Of a DNA stretch of 22,833 nt, positions 1 to 5,791 are shown in pieces. The position numbers were made by a program, and so were the translations under genes. The notes under the pieces are model-generated. The model had not been told where the DNA came from. It saw nothing but the letters and a program-made list of their open reading frames with translations, and did no database searches. The stretch is taken from positions 1 through 22,833 of the forward strand of contig JBEIVB010000036.1 of the NCBI GenBank assembly GCA_040374085.1, in the 5' to 3' direction. Each line of letters opens with the position of its first letter. Within the stretch, counting starts at the first letter, position 1. This DNA is from JBEIVB01 sp040374085 (GTDB lineage: Bacteria; Bacteroidota; Bacteroidia; UBA4408).

Positions 1-395
1 CTGCCATTTGCTAATGTATCGTGCATAAAATCTATGCTCCATTTGTAATTCAAGCACGAAGGCTGCTCAAGCGCCCCTGCAGGGCGCTGTGGCAGCCGCC
101 TACGACGTCGTTTTCGCTTATTCAGCGCAAGTAAGTTATAGACTCGCTTAACACGTTTATGGTTCCATTCTTTCCCTTCATTTCTGATGCGCGAGAAATA
201 GTATGGAAAACCTCTGGTTGGCTTCAATTCAACCAAGTTCTGAAGCTTTTGGACAACCTCGCTGTCATCCTTAACGGATTCATAGTAATATACTGATTTA
301 GGCAGCCCTACTGCTTTACAGGCTCTGGTCACACTTATCTCATGGGCTTCTTGAAGATAAGCTACAATGTTCTTGCGGTCACCAAGCCTTACCAC
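1..395 (-). CDS. IS3-family transposase OrfB, partial (runs off window)
   Basis: This is the N-terminal part of the DDE integrase-type subunit, in the -1 frame relative to OrfA and overlapping its end. It would normally be made as an OrfAB fusion by frameshifting. A GTG at 393-395 could also allow separate initiation. About 131 codons are visible and open to the window edge. Seen in order are an HTH region (ISVTRACKAVGLPKSVYYY), an HTH_21-like stretch ending NHKRVKRVYNLLALNKRKRR, and WSIDFMHDTLANG, whose IDF aspartate (codon at 30-32) corresponds to the first catalytic D of the DDE triad. The remaining catalytic residues are outside the window, so intactness of the whole gene is unknown. Confidence 0.85.
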   Translation of the reverse strand, partial: MVRLGDRKNIVAYLQEAHEISVTRACKAVGLPKSVYYYESVKDDSEVVQKLQNLVELKPTRGFPYYFSRIRNEGKEWNHKRVKRVYNLLALNKRKRRRRRLPQRPAGALEQPSCLNYKWSIDFMHDTLANG

Positions 396-655
396 TTTTT
401 TGAAAGCACATCCTTGAGCATCTTATTGTCAAGGGCAAGGTCGGCATACATGCTTTTTAACTTGCGGTTCTCTTCTTCAAGCTCTTTTAGCCGTCGAAGC
501 TGATCCCCATCCATGCCGCTGTACTTCTTTTTCCAGTTGTAAAAAGTCTGGGGATTAATCCCCAACTCCCGACTGATTTCTGCTACAGGACGACCTCCTT
601 CGGCCTCCTTGAGCGCTTTTACAATCTGCGCTTCTGTGAATTTTGTTCGTTTCAT
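389..655 (-). CDS. IS3-family transposase OrfA (HTH DNA-binding subunit)
   Basis: This 88-residue protein is the DNA-binding OrfA of an IS3-type element, which recognises the IS ends and acts with OrfB in transposition. Residues 5-45 form the usual helix-turn-helix (FTEAQIVKALKEAEGG, then ELGINPQTFYNWKKKY). Residues 50-88 are a leucine-zipper-like helix (LKELEEENRKLKSMYADLAL) ending in the LSKKW typical of this branch. The length is normal for OrfA. The ATG start follows an A/T-rich leader on the minus strand. Its last codons contain the A_AAA_AAG heptamer through which OrfAB would be made. It looks intact. Confidence 0.9.
   Translation of the reverse strand: MKRTKFTEAQIVKALKEAEGGRPVAEISRELGINPQTFYNWKKKYSGMDGDQLRRLKELEEENRKLKSMYADLALDNKMLKDVLSKKW
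395..401 (-). other. Programmed -1 frameshift heptamer A_AAA_AAG (orfA/orfB)
   Basis: On the minus strand the orfA codons TCA AAA AAG TGG TAA include the slippery heptamer A AAA AAG in the correct X_XXY_YYZ phase. Sliding back one base enters the orfB frame (AAA AAA GTG GTA AGG), which stays open to the window edge. This motif is the established frameshift signal of many IS3 elements. A stimulatory structure downstream was not identified with confidence. Confidence 0.8.
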
Positions 656-721
656 GTAGCTGGTTTAAAATTAGCCTTTTGCCAATTTATTTCCAGTCAG
701 GATTTTGGGGGTACTTACACA

Positions 722-825
722 AAGATTCAATGAAGGAAGAGCGGTTGAGCAAAAATTTTATGGTGGTTGAGGGAGATAAGTTTGAACTCTACCATTACAA
801 TTTTGGCGTATGTTGTTTTAGGTAG
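722..825 (+). pseudogene. Possible C-terminal remnant of a gene cut by the IS
   Basis: Directly after the inferred IS end, an open frame runs to a TAG at 823-825, with an internal ATG at 730 (MKEERLSKNFMVVEGDKFEL...). Only about 30 residues remain and I recognise no family. It could be the tail of a gene interrupted by the insertion or a chance open frame. The lack of any other gene between the IS and arsA makes a disrupted neighbour plausible, but this is inference. Confidence 0.2.
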
Positions 826-1115
826 CTGTTGTTCCTGTTCTTAGCGTGGAATACGTGTTGCTGATGGTTTCCAGCCCAGGCAATATTTAATTTGTAAAGG
901 ACACTGGGAAATTGTTTTGCTGTTGGTATATTAGAGGGTTCTTTTGTACGTATGCACAGAGGCTTATTTTCCATGCCTCACAATTTAATCCAAACGTGGG
1001 TGTGCAACACAACCAAGTTTGACCAACAGGCGACAAATATTCTTTTTTGTCTTCAATTTTGGTATGAAATTCAGAATAGAATCCATCAAAACAGATAAGG
1101 CTCTGGCGCGAAATC
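826..1115. other. Intergenic stretch upstream of arsA, no convincing gene
   Basis: No reading frame here looks protein-like. A 20-codon frame (ATG at 1064, stop TAA ending at 1126) overlaps the arsA start by 11 bases and could be a leader peptide, but may be chance. CAATTTTG at 1054-1061 is one mismatch from the Bacteroidota -7 element TAnnTTTG, without a matching upstream TTG at the usual distance. No ArsR-type operator palindrome was recognised. The stretch is AT-rich like the arsA gene that follows. Confidence 0.5.
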
Positions 1116-2894
1116 ATGGACGATAAAACAACAAAATATTTATTCTTTACCGGTAAAGGTGGAGTTGGAAAAACTTCCCTCGCCTGTGCCACCGCGGTTG
1201 AAATGGCAGATCGTGGGCAAACGGTTCTACTGGTTAGTACAGACCCAGCCTCCAACTTAAAGGATGTGCTGGAGAGTGCAGTAAGTGATCATGTAAATAC
1301 CATTAAAGGTATTGATCGACTTTTTGCTGTAAACATCAATCCTGAAGTCTCAGCCGAGCAGTATCGAAACCGTGTAATTCAGCCGCTTGAGGGCTTTGCC
1401 TCGCAAGAAGAGATTCAAAAAATCAGAGAGGATCTATCGGGTGCCTGCACTACGGAAATTGCTTCCTTTGATGAATTCTCCAGATTTGTATCCGGAGAAG
1501 CGGAAGCGAGAAATTATGACGCAATCGTTTTTGATACCGCACCAACAGGTCATACATTGCGCTTATTGGAGCTGCCCGCTGCCTGGTCGAGTTTCACAGA
1601 TGAAAATCCGGATGGTGCTTCTTGCCTGGGGCCTACCTCTGCTTTGAAAAGTGGAAGAGAACGATATCATACCGTAGTGAACCGATTGCGAGATGCCTCA
1701 TTAACTACTTTTTATATTGTTGCAAGGGCTGACAAAGCCTCTTTGAAAGAAGCATCGAGGACCAGCCATGAGTTACATGAGCTAGGAATGAGCCATCAGC
1801 AGTTGTACATCAATGGGGTTTTCAAAGCACTGGATAAAAGTGACGAACTCGCTCAAAAAATCGAAATCATGGGCAACGAACAGCTGAGTTCCCTTCCCGA
1901 AAACTTAGAGATTCTTCCGAAAAAGGAGTTTCCCCTATTGCCCTATAATGTTTTGGGAATTGAAAAGATTCGTTCGCTCTTCAATACTGAATTGCAAAGA
2001 GAATTCTCCACAACGCACTTGTCAAAAGGTGAAGCTTCGAGTCAGATGTTAAACGGGATTGGGCAGCTTGTGGAGGAACTAACTCACAATCAATCCTACG
2101 GGTTAATTATGACCATGGGCAAAGGCGGTGTTGGCAAAACAATAGCTGCTTCTTTAATCGCAGTCTTATTAGCAAAAAAAGGCTTTGAGGTTCTTTTAAC
2201 CACAACCGATCCCGCTGCGCACATTCAGGATTTTATGGAACAGCTTGGTGAACTGCCGGCAACCTTGGCCGTGGAGCGCATCGATCCTAAAGAAGAAACA
2301 AAGCGTTACACGCAAAAGATTCTGGAACAGAAAGGACAAGGAAAATCAGAAGGCGAAAAAAAGTTGATTCTTGAAGATTTAAAATCACCGTGCACAGAGG
2401 AAGTGGCGGTTTTTCATGCTTTTTCCAAAGCCATACAAATGGCCAAACGAAAATTTGTGGTGGTGGATACAGCACCTACCGGCCATACCCTTTTGCTTTT
2501 GGACACTGCGGGTAGTTATCACCGCGATATTATGCGAAACAGGTCAATGCACGGTAAGATGCGTACGCATTATATGGCATTGCAAGATTCTGCTCTCTCC
2601 AAAATAATTTTGGTTTCCTTGCCGGAAACAACTCCAATGCGTGAAGCAGGCGACTTACAGAAGGATTTAATTCGTGCCGGTATTCAGCCTTATGCATGGT
2701 TGATCAATCAAAGTTTATCTATGCTTTCCGGAATTACCGACCCTTTGCTGAGAAGTCGTGCAAATGCCGAGATTGAAGTGATTGATGCCATAAAAAACAC
2801 TTATTCTCAACGCACTTTTGGTATTCCATTTATTGCTGAAAAGCAACTACTTCCTGCGCTTTTGAGTAGGTATTCAAATGAAGGATTTTTCTGA
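1116..2894 (+). CDS. arsA: Arsenite/antimonite pump-driving ATPase ArsA
   Basis: ArsA is the cytoplasmic ATPase that energises the ArsB arsenite efflux channel. The 592-residue length and two homologous halves match the bacterial family. The first half has the P-loop GKGGVGKTS (residues 13-21), STDPAS (about 41) and DTAPTGHTL (140-148). The second half has GKGGVGKT (335-342), TTDPAAH and DTAPTGHTL (451-459). The three cysteines that bind As(III)/Sb(III) in E. coli ArsA are all present: C111 (ACTTEI), C170 (GASCLGP) and C426 (SPCTEEV). This favours a true metalloid ATPase over a Get3-like or other ArsA-fold protein. The ATG start gives the usual short N-terminus before the P-loop. No arsR, arsD, arsB or acr3 is visible. 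The gene is AT-richer than the DNA to its right, suggesting acquisition with the neighbouring IS region. Confidence 0.93.
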   Translation: MDDKTTKYLFFTGKGGVGKTSLACATAVEMADRGQTVLLVSTDPASNLKDVLESAVSDHVNTIKGIDRLFAVNINPEVSAEQYRNRVIQPLEGFASQEEIQKIREDLSGACTTEIASFDEFSRFVSGEAEARNYDAIVFDTAPTGHTLRLLELPAAWSSFTDENPDGASCLGPTSALKSGRERYHTVVNRLRDASLTTFYIVARADKASLKEASRTSHELHELGMSHQQLYINGVFKALDKSDELAQKIEIMGNEQLSSLPENLEILPKKEFPLLPYNVLGIEKIRSLFNTELQREFSTTHLSKGEASSQMLNGIGQLVEELTHNQSYGLIMTMGKGGVGKTIAASLIAVLLAKKGFEVLLTTTDPAAHIQDFMEQLGELPATLAVERIDPKEETKRYTQKILEQKGQGKSEGEKKLILEDLKSPCTEEVAVFHAFSKAIQMAKRKFVVVDTAPTGHTLLLLDTAGSYHRDIMRNRSMHGKMRTHYMALQDSALSKIILVSLPETTPMREAGDLQKDLIRAGIQPYAWLINQSLSMLSGITDPLLRSRANAEIEVIDAIKNTYSQRTFGIPFIAEKQLLPALLSRYSNEGFF

Positions 2895-2909
2895 GTGATA
2901 AAAATCCTT
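2881..2909 (+). terminator. Perfect 10-bp hairpin straddling the arsA stop codon
   Basis: AAGGATTTTT at 2881-2890 pairs perfectly with AAAAATCCTT at 2900-2909 around a 9-base loop that includes the TGA stop. Only a short T run follows (CCTTTTCCG), so it is a weak intrinsic terminator or a 3'-end stabilising structure rather than a classic one. A stronger terminator lies at 3067-3103. The bases between the two hairpins hold no convincing gene. Confidence 0.5.
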
Positions 2910-3066
2910 TTCCGAAAAGAGCTGTATGCCTGCTTTTCAAATTGTAGGAGGAAATAACCGAGGTGAAGCAAAGTTCAAATTTCTGCGCCGCATTTGGGGC
3001 AGTTTTCTTGTGCTGCCTTTGCCTCTGGAAAAGGCGGCTATGCAGGGAGCCAGGCTACCCAGCAAC

Positions 3067-3103
3067 AAAAAAAAAGGCACCCCAACATGGAGTGCCTTTT
3101 TTT
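3067..3103. terminator. Bidirectional rho-independent terminator between arsA and pnp
   Basis: A-run, GGCAC, loop, GTGCC, T-run: AAAAAAAGGCAC pairs with GTGCCTTTTTTT (12 bp), with two further C-G pairs inside after a mismatch. The A and T tracts on both sides make it work on either strand, ending arsA transcripts (plus) and pnp transcripts (minus), which converge here. It also marks the point where base composition changes. Confidence 0.85.
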
Positions 3104-3118
3104 ATAAGTATGACGCAC

Positions 3119-5242
3119 TTATGCGTTCTCGGCTTCTTTCTTGGGCAATAGGGCCTTGCGAGAGAGTTTGAATTTGCCGGTTTTCTTGTCTACGCCAATC
3201 AGTTTCACCTGAATCATCTCTCCTTCTTTCAACACCCCTTCCAGAGATTCCAGACGGCGGTGATCTACCTCGGAGATGTGCAACAATCCATCTTTGCCAG
3301 GCATAAACTCAACGAATGCACCGTATGGCTGAATGGTTTTTACCTTTCCTTCATACACCTCACCTTCTTCAGGTTGAGCCACAATGGCACGGATTTTAGC
3401 AAGCGCTCCGTCAATGGAAGCTTTGTTCTTGCCCATGATTTCGATTTTGCCCTGGTCGCCAATCTCTTCGATGCTGATGTTGGTCTCGGTTTCGCGCTGC
3501 ATCTCCTGAATGATTTTTCCACCGGGTCCGATTACGGCACCAATGTATTCTTTCGGGATGAAGAGGGTAACGATGCGTGGAGCGTGTGGTTTGTAGTCTT
3601 CGCGCGCAACGGAAATGGCTTTCTCCATTTCGCCTAAGATGTGCAAACGGCCGCGCTGAGCCTGAGCAAGCGCTTCGGCCAACACTTCATACGATAAGCC
3701 ATCAACCTTGATGTCCATCTGGCAAGCGGTGATGCCGTCGCGGGTTCCAACCACTTTAAAGTCCATATCACCCAGGTGATCTTCGTCGCCCAGAATGTCG
3801 CTTAACACAGCATACTTTCCGGTTTCGTGGTCGGTAATCAGTCCCATAGCAATTCCGGCAACGGGCTTGCGGAGCTGAACCCCGGCATCCATCAACGCCA
3901 TAGAACCGGCACAAACGGTGGCCATAGAGCTGGATCCGTTGGATTCCAAGATATCCGAAACAATGCGCAAGGTGTAAGGGCAATCGTCGGGCATCATTTT
4001 TTTCAAACCGCGCATGGCCAGGTTGCCGTGACCCACTTCGCGGCGGCCAACTCCACGCATGGGCTTTACCTCACCCGTAGAGAAAGGAGGGAAGTTGTAG
4101 TGCAACAAGAATTTGTTGTAGCCCGATATTACGGCACCGTCTATGATTTGCTCATCGAGTTTAGACCCGAGGGTAATCGAGGTAAGCGATTGGGTTTCGC
4201 CCCGGGTAAACAAGGCGGATCCATGTGCAGTGGGGAGGTAGTCCACTTCGCACCAGATGGGACGAATTTGATCGAGCGCACGTCCATCAAGACGCTTGCG
4301 CGTGTCGAGTACCGCGTTGCGCACCGCATCTTTTTCTACATCGTGGAAGTATTTTCCGATGAGGAACTTTTTTGCAGCCGCATCTTCTTCAGGCAAGGTG
4401 GCCACGAAGGCTTTCTTAACGGCATCGAATTGCTCTTTGCGTGCAGATTTGCTTGTGTTTCCACTCTTTGCAATGTCGTAGCAACCTTGGTAGCAAGCGG
4501 CCTCAATGGCTTCGCGCAGAGCTTCGTCGTGCTTTTCGTGTACATAGGTACGCTTGGCTTTGCCAACGGCAGCAGCCAATTCTTCTTGCGCTTTAATCTG
4601 AAGTTTAATGGCATCGTGCGCAACACGAAGGGCTTCCACCATGACGTCCTCGCTTATTTCCTTCATCTCGCCTTCTACCATGTTGATGTCTTTCATGGAG
4701 GCAGAAACAATAAGGTCGAGGTCGGCGCGCTCCAATTCCTGGCGCAGTGGGTTCACCACCAACTTGCCATCGATGCGGGCAACGCGCACTTCTGAAATGG
4801 GACCGTTGAAAGGGATATCGGAAACCGCTACCGCAGCAGACGCTGCAAGGGCAGCAAGACTGTCGGGTAAAATGTCTTCATCAGACGAAATCAATGAAAT
4901 CAAAATCTGGGTATCCGCATGGTAATCGTCCGGAAAAAGCGGGCGCATGGCACGATCCACCAATCGAGAAATAAGTACCTCGTAGTCGGAGAGCTTGGCC
5001 TCGCGACGGAAGAAGCCTCCCGGAAAGCGACCAACAGAGGCAAACTTTTCTTGGTAATCCACGCTCAAAGGAAGAAAATCAACGTTCTCTCCGGCTTCGG
5101 GCTTAGAACAAACGGTGGCCAACAACATGGTGTTGCCTGTTTTCAAAACAACGGATCCGTCGGCCTGCTTGGCTAATTTTCCGGTTTCGAGGGTGATGGT
5201 TTTGCCATCGCCCATGGTTATGGTTTTGATAATGGGTTGCAT
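3119..5242 (-). CDS. pnp: Polyribonucleotide nucleotidyltransferase (PNPase)
   Basis: PNPase degrades RNA 3'-to-5' using phosphate and can add 3' tails. The 707-residue length is normal. Domains run in order: a first RNase PH core (residues ~12-145, with GRFPGGFFRREAKLSDYE at 71-88, the Bacteroidota version of the FFRRE motif), a helical linker, a second catalytic RNase PH core (~318-540, with LSDILGDEDHLGDMDFKVVG around 480-499 carrying the catalytic aspartates), a KH domain (~560-618, VIGPGGKIIQEMQ) and a C-terminal S1 domain (~627-700, GKVKTIQPYGAFVEF). It lies downstream of rpsO on the same strand, a very widely conserved pair. The spacer holds a terminator-like hairpin and two leader hairpins. 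No separate pnp promoter was recognised, so read-through from rpsO is possible. Confidence 0.98.
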   Translation of the reverse strand: MQPIIKTITMGDGKTITLETGKLAKQADGSVVLKTGNTMLLATVCSKPEAGENVDFLPLSVDYQEKFASVGRFPGGFFRREAKLSDYEVLISRLVDRAMRPLFPDDYHADTQILISLISSDEDILPDSLAALAASAAVAVSDIPFNGPISEVRVARIDGKLVVNPLRQELERADLDLIVSASMKDINMVEGEMKEISEDVMVEALRVAHDAIKLQIKAQEELAAAVGKAKRTYVHEKHDEALREAIEAACYQGCYDIAKSGNTSKSARKEQFDAVKKAFVATLPEEDAAAKKFLIGKYFHDVEKDAVRNAVLDTRKRLDGRALDQIRPIWCEVDYLPTAHGSALFTRGETQSLTSITLGSKLDEQIIDGAVISGYNKFLLHYNFPPFSTGEVKPMRGVGRREVGHGNLAMRGLKKMMPDDCPYTLRIVSDILESNGSSSMATVCAGSMALMDAGVQLRKPVAGIAMGLITDHETGKYAVLSDILGDEDHLGDMDFKVVGTRDGITACQMDIKVDGLSYEVLAEALAQAQRGRLHILGEMEKAISVAREDYKPHAPRIVTLFIPKEYIGAVIGPGGKIIQEMQRETETNISIEEIGDQGKIEIMGKNKASIDGALAKIRAIVAQPEEGEVYEGKVKTIQPYGAFVEFMPGKDGLLHISEVDHRRLESLEGVLKEGEMIQVKLIGVDKKTGKFKLSRKALLPKKEAENA

Positions 5243-5260
5243 GGTTTAAAGAATGGATAA

Positions 5261-5300
5261 GCCCCTGCCGGGGGCAATGAAACACCGTGCACGTGCGGTG
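5261..5300 (-). promoter_or_regulatory. Two GC-rich hairpins in the pnp 5' leader
   Basis: GCCCC TGCCG GGGGC (5261-5275) is a 5-bp GC stem whose near edge lies 18 bases before the pnp ATG. CACCG...CGGTG (5283-5300) is a second stem with an 8-base loop that is itself palindromic (TGCACGTG is nearly so). In E. coli the pnp leader is a structured target for RNase III and PNPase autoregulation. A comparable role here is inference. Confidence 0.45.
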
Positions 5301-5302
5301 CG

Positions 5303-5340
5303 AAAAAAAACAAAAGGCAATCGTTGTCGACTGCCTTTGT
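5303..5340 (-). terminator. Terminator/attenuator between rpsO and pnp
   Basis: Read on the minus strand: AAAGGCA, a 12-base loop, TGCCTTT, then TGTTTTTTTT. A 7-bp stem followed by an 8-T run is a standard intrinsic terminator. It begins about 13 bases after the rpsO stop. It would end much rpsO transcription and limit read-through into pnp, or it may be the processed 3' end of rpsO mRNA. Confidence 0.7.
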
Positions 5341-5352
5341 TAGGTGCGGATA

Positions 5353-5622
5353 TTACTTACGGAGTTCGAGTTCCTTTACGATGGCCCTGTACCGGCTGAT
5401 GTCGGTATCTTTCAGGTAATCGAGAATCTTGCGGCGCTTGCCTACCAGGTTGATCAAGGCACGCTGCGTGTTGTAATCGTGCTTGTTGTTTTGGAGGTGG
5501 GCCGTTAGGTGGATGATGCGATGGGTAAACAAAGCTACTTGCCCTTCGGCAGAGCCTGTGTTGGTGTCAGAACCCCCATGCTTTTTGAAGATGGTTTTCT
5601 TTACTTCAGCGGTTAAATACAT
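5353..5622 (-). CDS. rpsO: 30S ribosomal protein S15
   Basis: S15 binds the central domain of 16S rRNA early in 30S assembly. The 89-residue length is exactly standard. Recognisable stretches are GGSDTNTGSAEGQVALFTHR (residues ~16-35), the IIHLTAHLQNNKHDYNTQRA region that contacts rRNA, and the C-terminal LVGKRRKILDYLKDTDISRY. The ATG start at 5622 lies about 30 bases after a good Bacteroidota promoter. pnp lies downstream in the usual order. In several bacteria S15 represses its own translation, but no specific S15-binding leader structure was identified here. Confidence 0.98.
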   Translation of the reverse strand: MYLTAEVKKTIFKKHGGSDTNTGSAEGQVALFTHRIIHLTAHLQNNKHDYNTQRALINLVGKRRKILDYLKDTDISRYRAIVKELELRK

Positions 5623-5654
5623 CTTGGTTGCGTCTTTTTTTCTTAAACAGACCG

Positions 5655-5684
5655 CAAAAGTAAGGCTTTTTCCTTGACAATCAA
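5655..5684 (-). promoter_or_regulatory. Bacteroidota-type promoter of rpsO
   Basis: On the minus strand TTG (5682-5684) is followed after 19 bases by TACTTTTG (5655-5662), a perfect match to the -7 consensus TAnnTTTG with -33 TTG. The predicted transcript starts near 5648, leaving a 5' leader of roughly 25 bases before the rpsO ATG. Confidence 0.75.
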
Positions 5685-5741
5685 CTCTTTTGTTTTTATG
5701 TCCTAAGATTTACTCATTTTCTGCTTCTTTTTTGGGTTGAA

Positions 5742-5774
5742 TTTGGAAGTTTGCGTAGGCAATGTGTACTTTTG
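5742..5774 (+). promoter_or_regulatory. Bacteroidota-type promoter of glgE-mak
   Basis: TTTG (5742-5745), a 21-base spacer and TACTTTTG (5767-5774) form a -33/-7 promoter. It covers an upstream in-frame ATG at 5762, so that ATG would lie before the transcript starts (about 5780). This decides the glgE start in favour of the ATG at 5792. It points away from the rpsO promoter about 60 bases to its left. Confidence 0.7.
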
Positions 5775-5791
5775 ACACTAAGAAAGACGCT

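Larger units (their letters stand above)
1..721 (-). mobile_element. IS3-family (IS407-like) insertion sequence, 5' part only
   Basis: The sequence shows the first half of an IS3-type element read on the minus strand: a short helix-turn-helix orfA, a slippery A-rich heptamer at its end, and orfB in the -1 frame running off the window. The orfA and orfB sequences resemble the IS407 branch. The outer end on the orfA side is inferred to lie near base 721, where the minus strand reads TGTGTAAGTACCCCC, a plausible TG-starting terminal repeat. The other end and the target duplication are outside the window, so the boundary is not proven. Confidence 0.85.

Noticed and set aside
887..1255. A 122-codon minus-strand frame upstream of arsA
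   Set aside because: It extends antisense into the arsA P-loop region and resembles no protein; the arsA frame is certain.
3015..3035. GCCTTT...AAAGGC hairpin in the arsA-pnp gap
   Set aside because: Only six base pairs with no T tract on either strand; weaker than the two adjacent hairpins and probably incidental.
2926..3171. An 81-codon plus-strand frame between arsA and pnp
   Set aside because: It runs through the strong bidirectional terminator and into the 3' end of pnp, with no family resemblance.
3386..3402. TGGCAC-containing sequence resembling half of a sigma-54 promoter, considered because rpoN is present
   Set aside because: The -12 half (TTGC at correct spacing) is missing and it lies inside the pnp coding sequence.
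3827..4795. A 322-codon open frame on the plus strand, antisense to pnp
   Set aside because: It lies wholly inside the certain pnp gene, has a low-complexity shadow composition and no recognisable domain; it follows from pnp codon bias.
5762..5791. Longer glgE start at the ATG at 5762
   Set aside because: The -7 promoter element TACTTTTG lies downstream of this ATG, so it would not be in the transcript.
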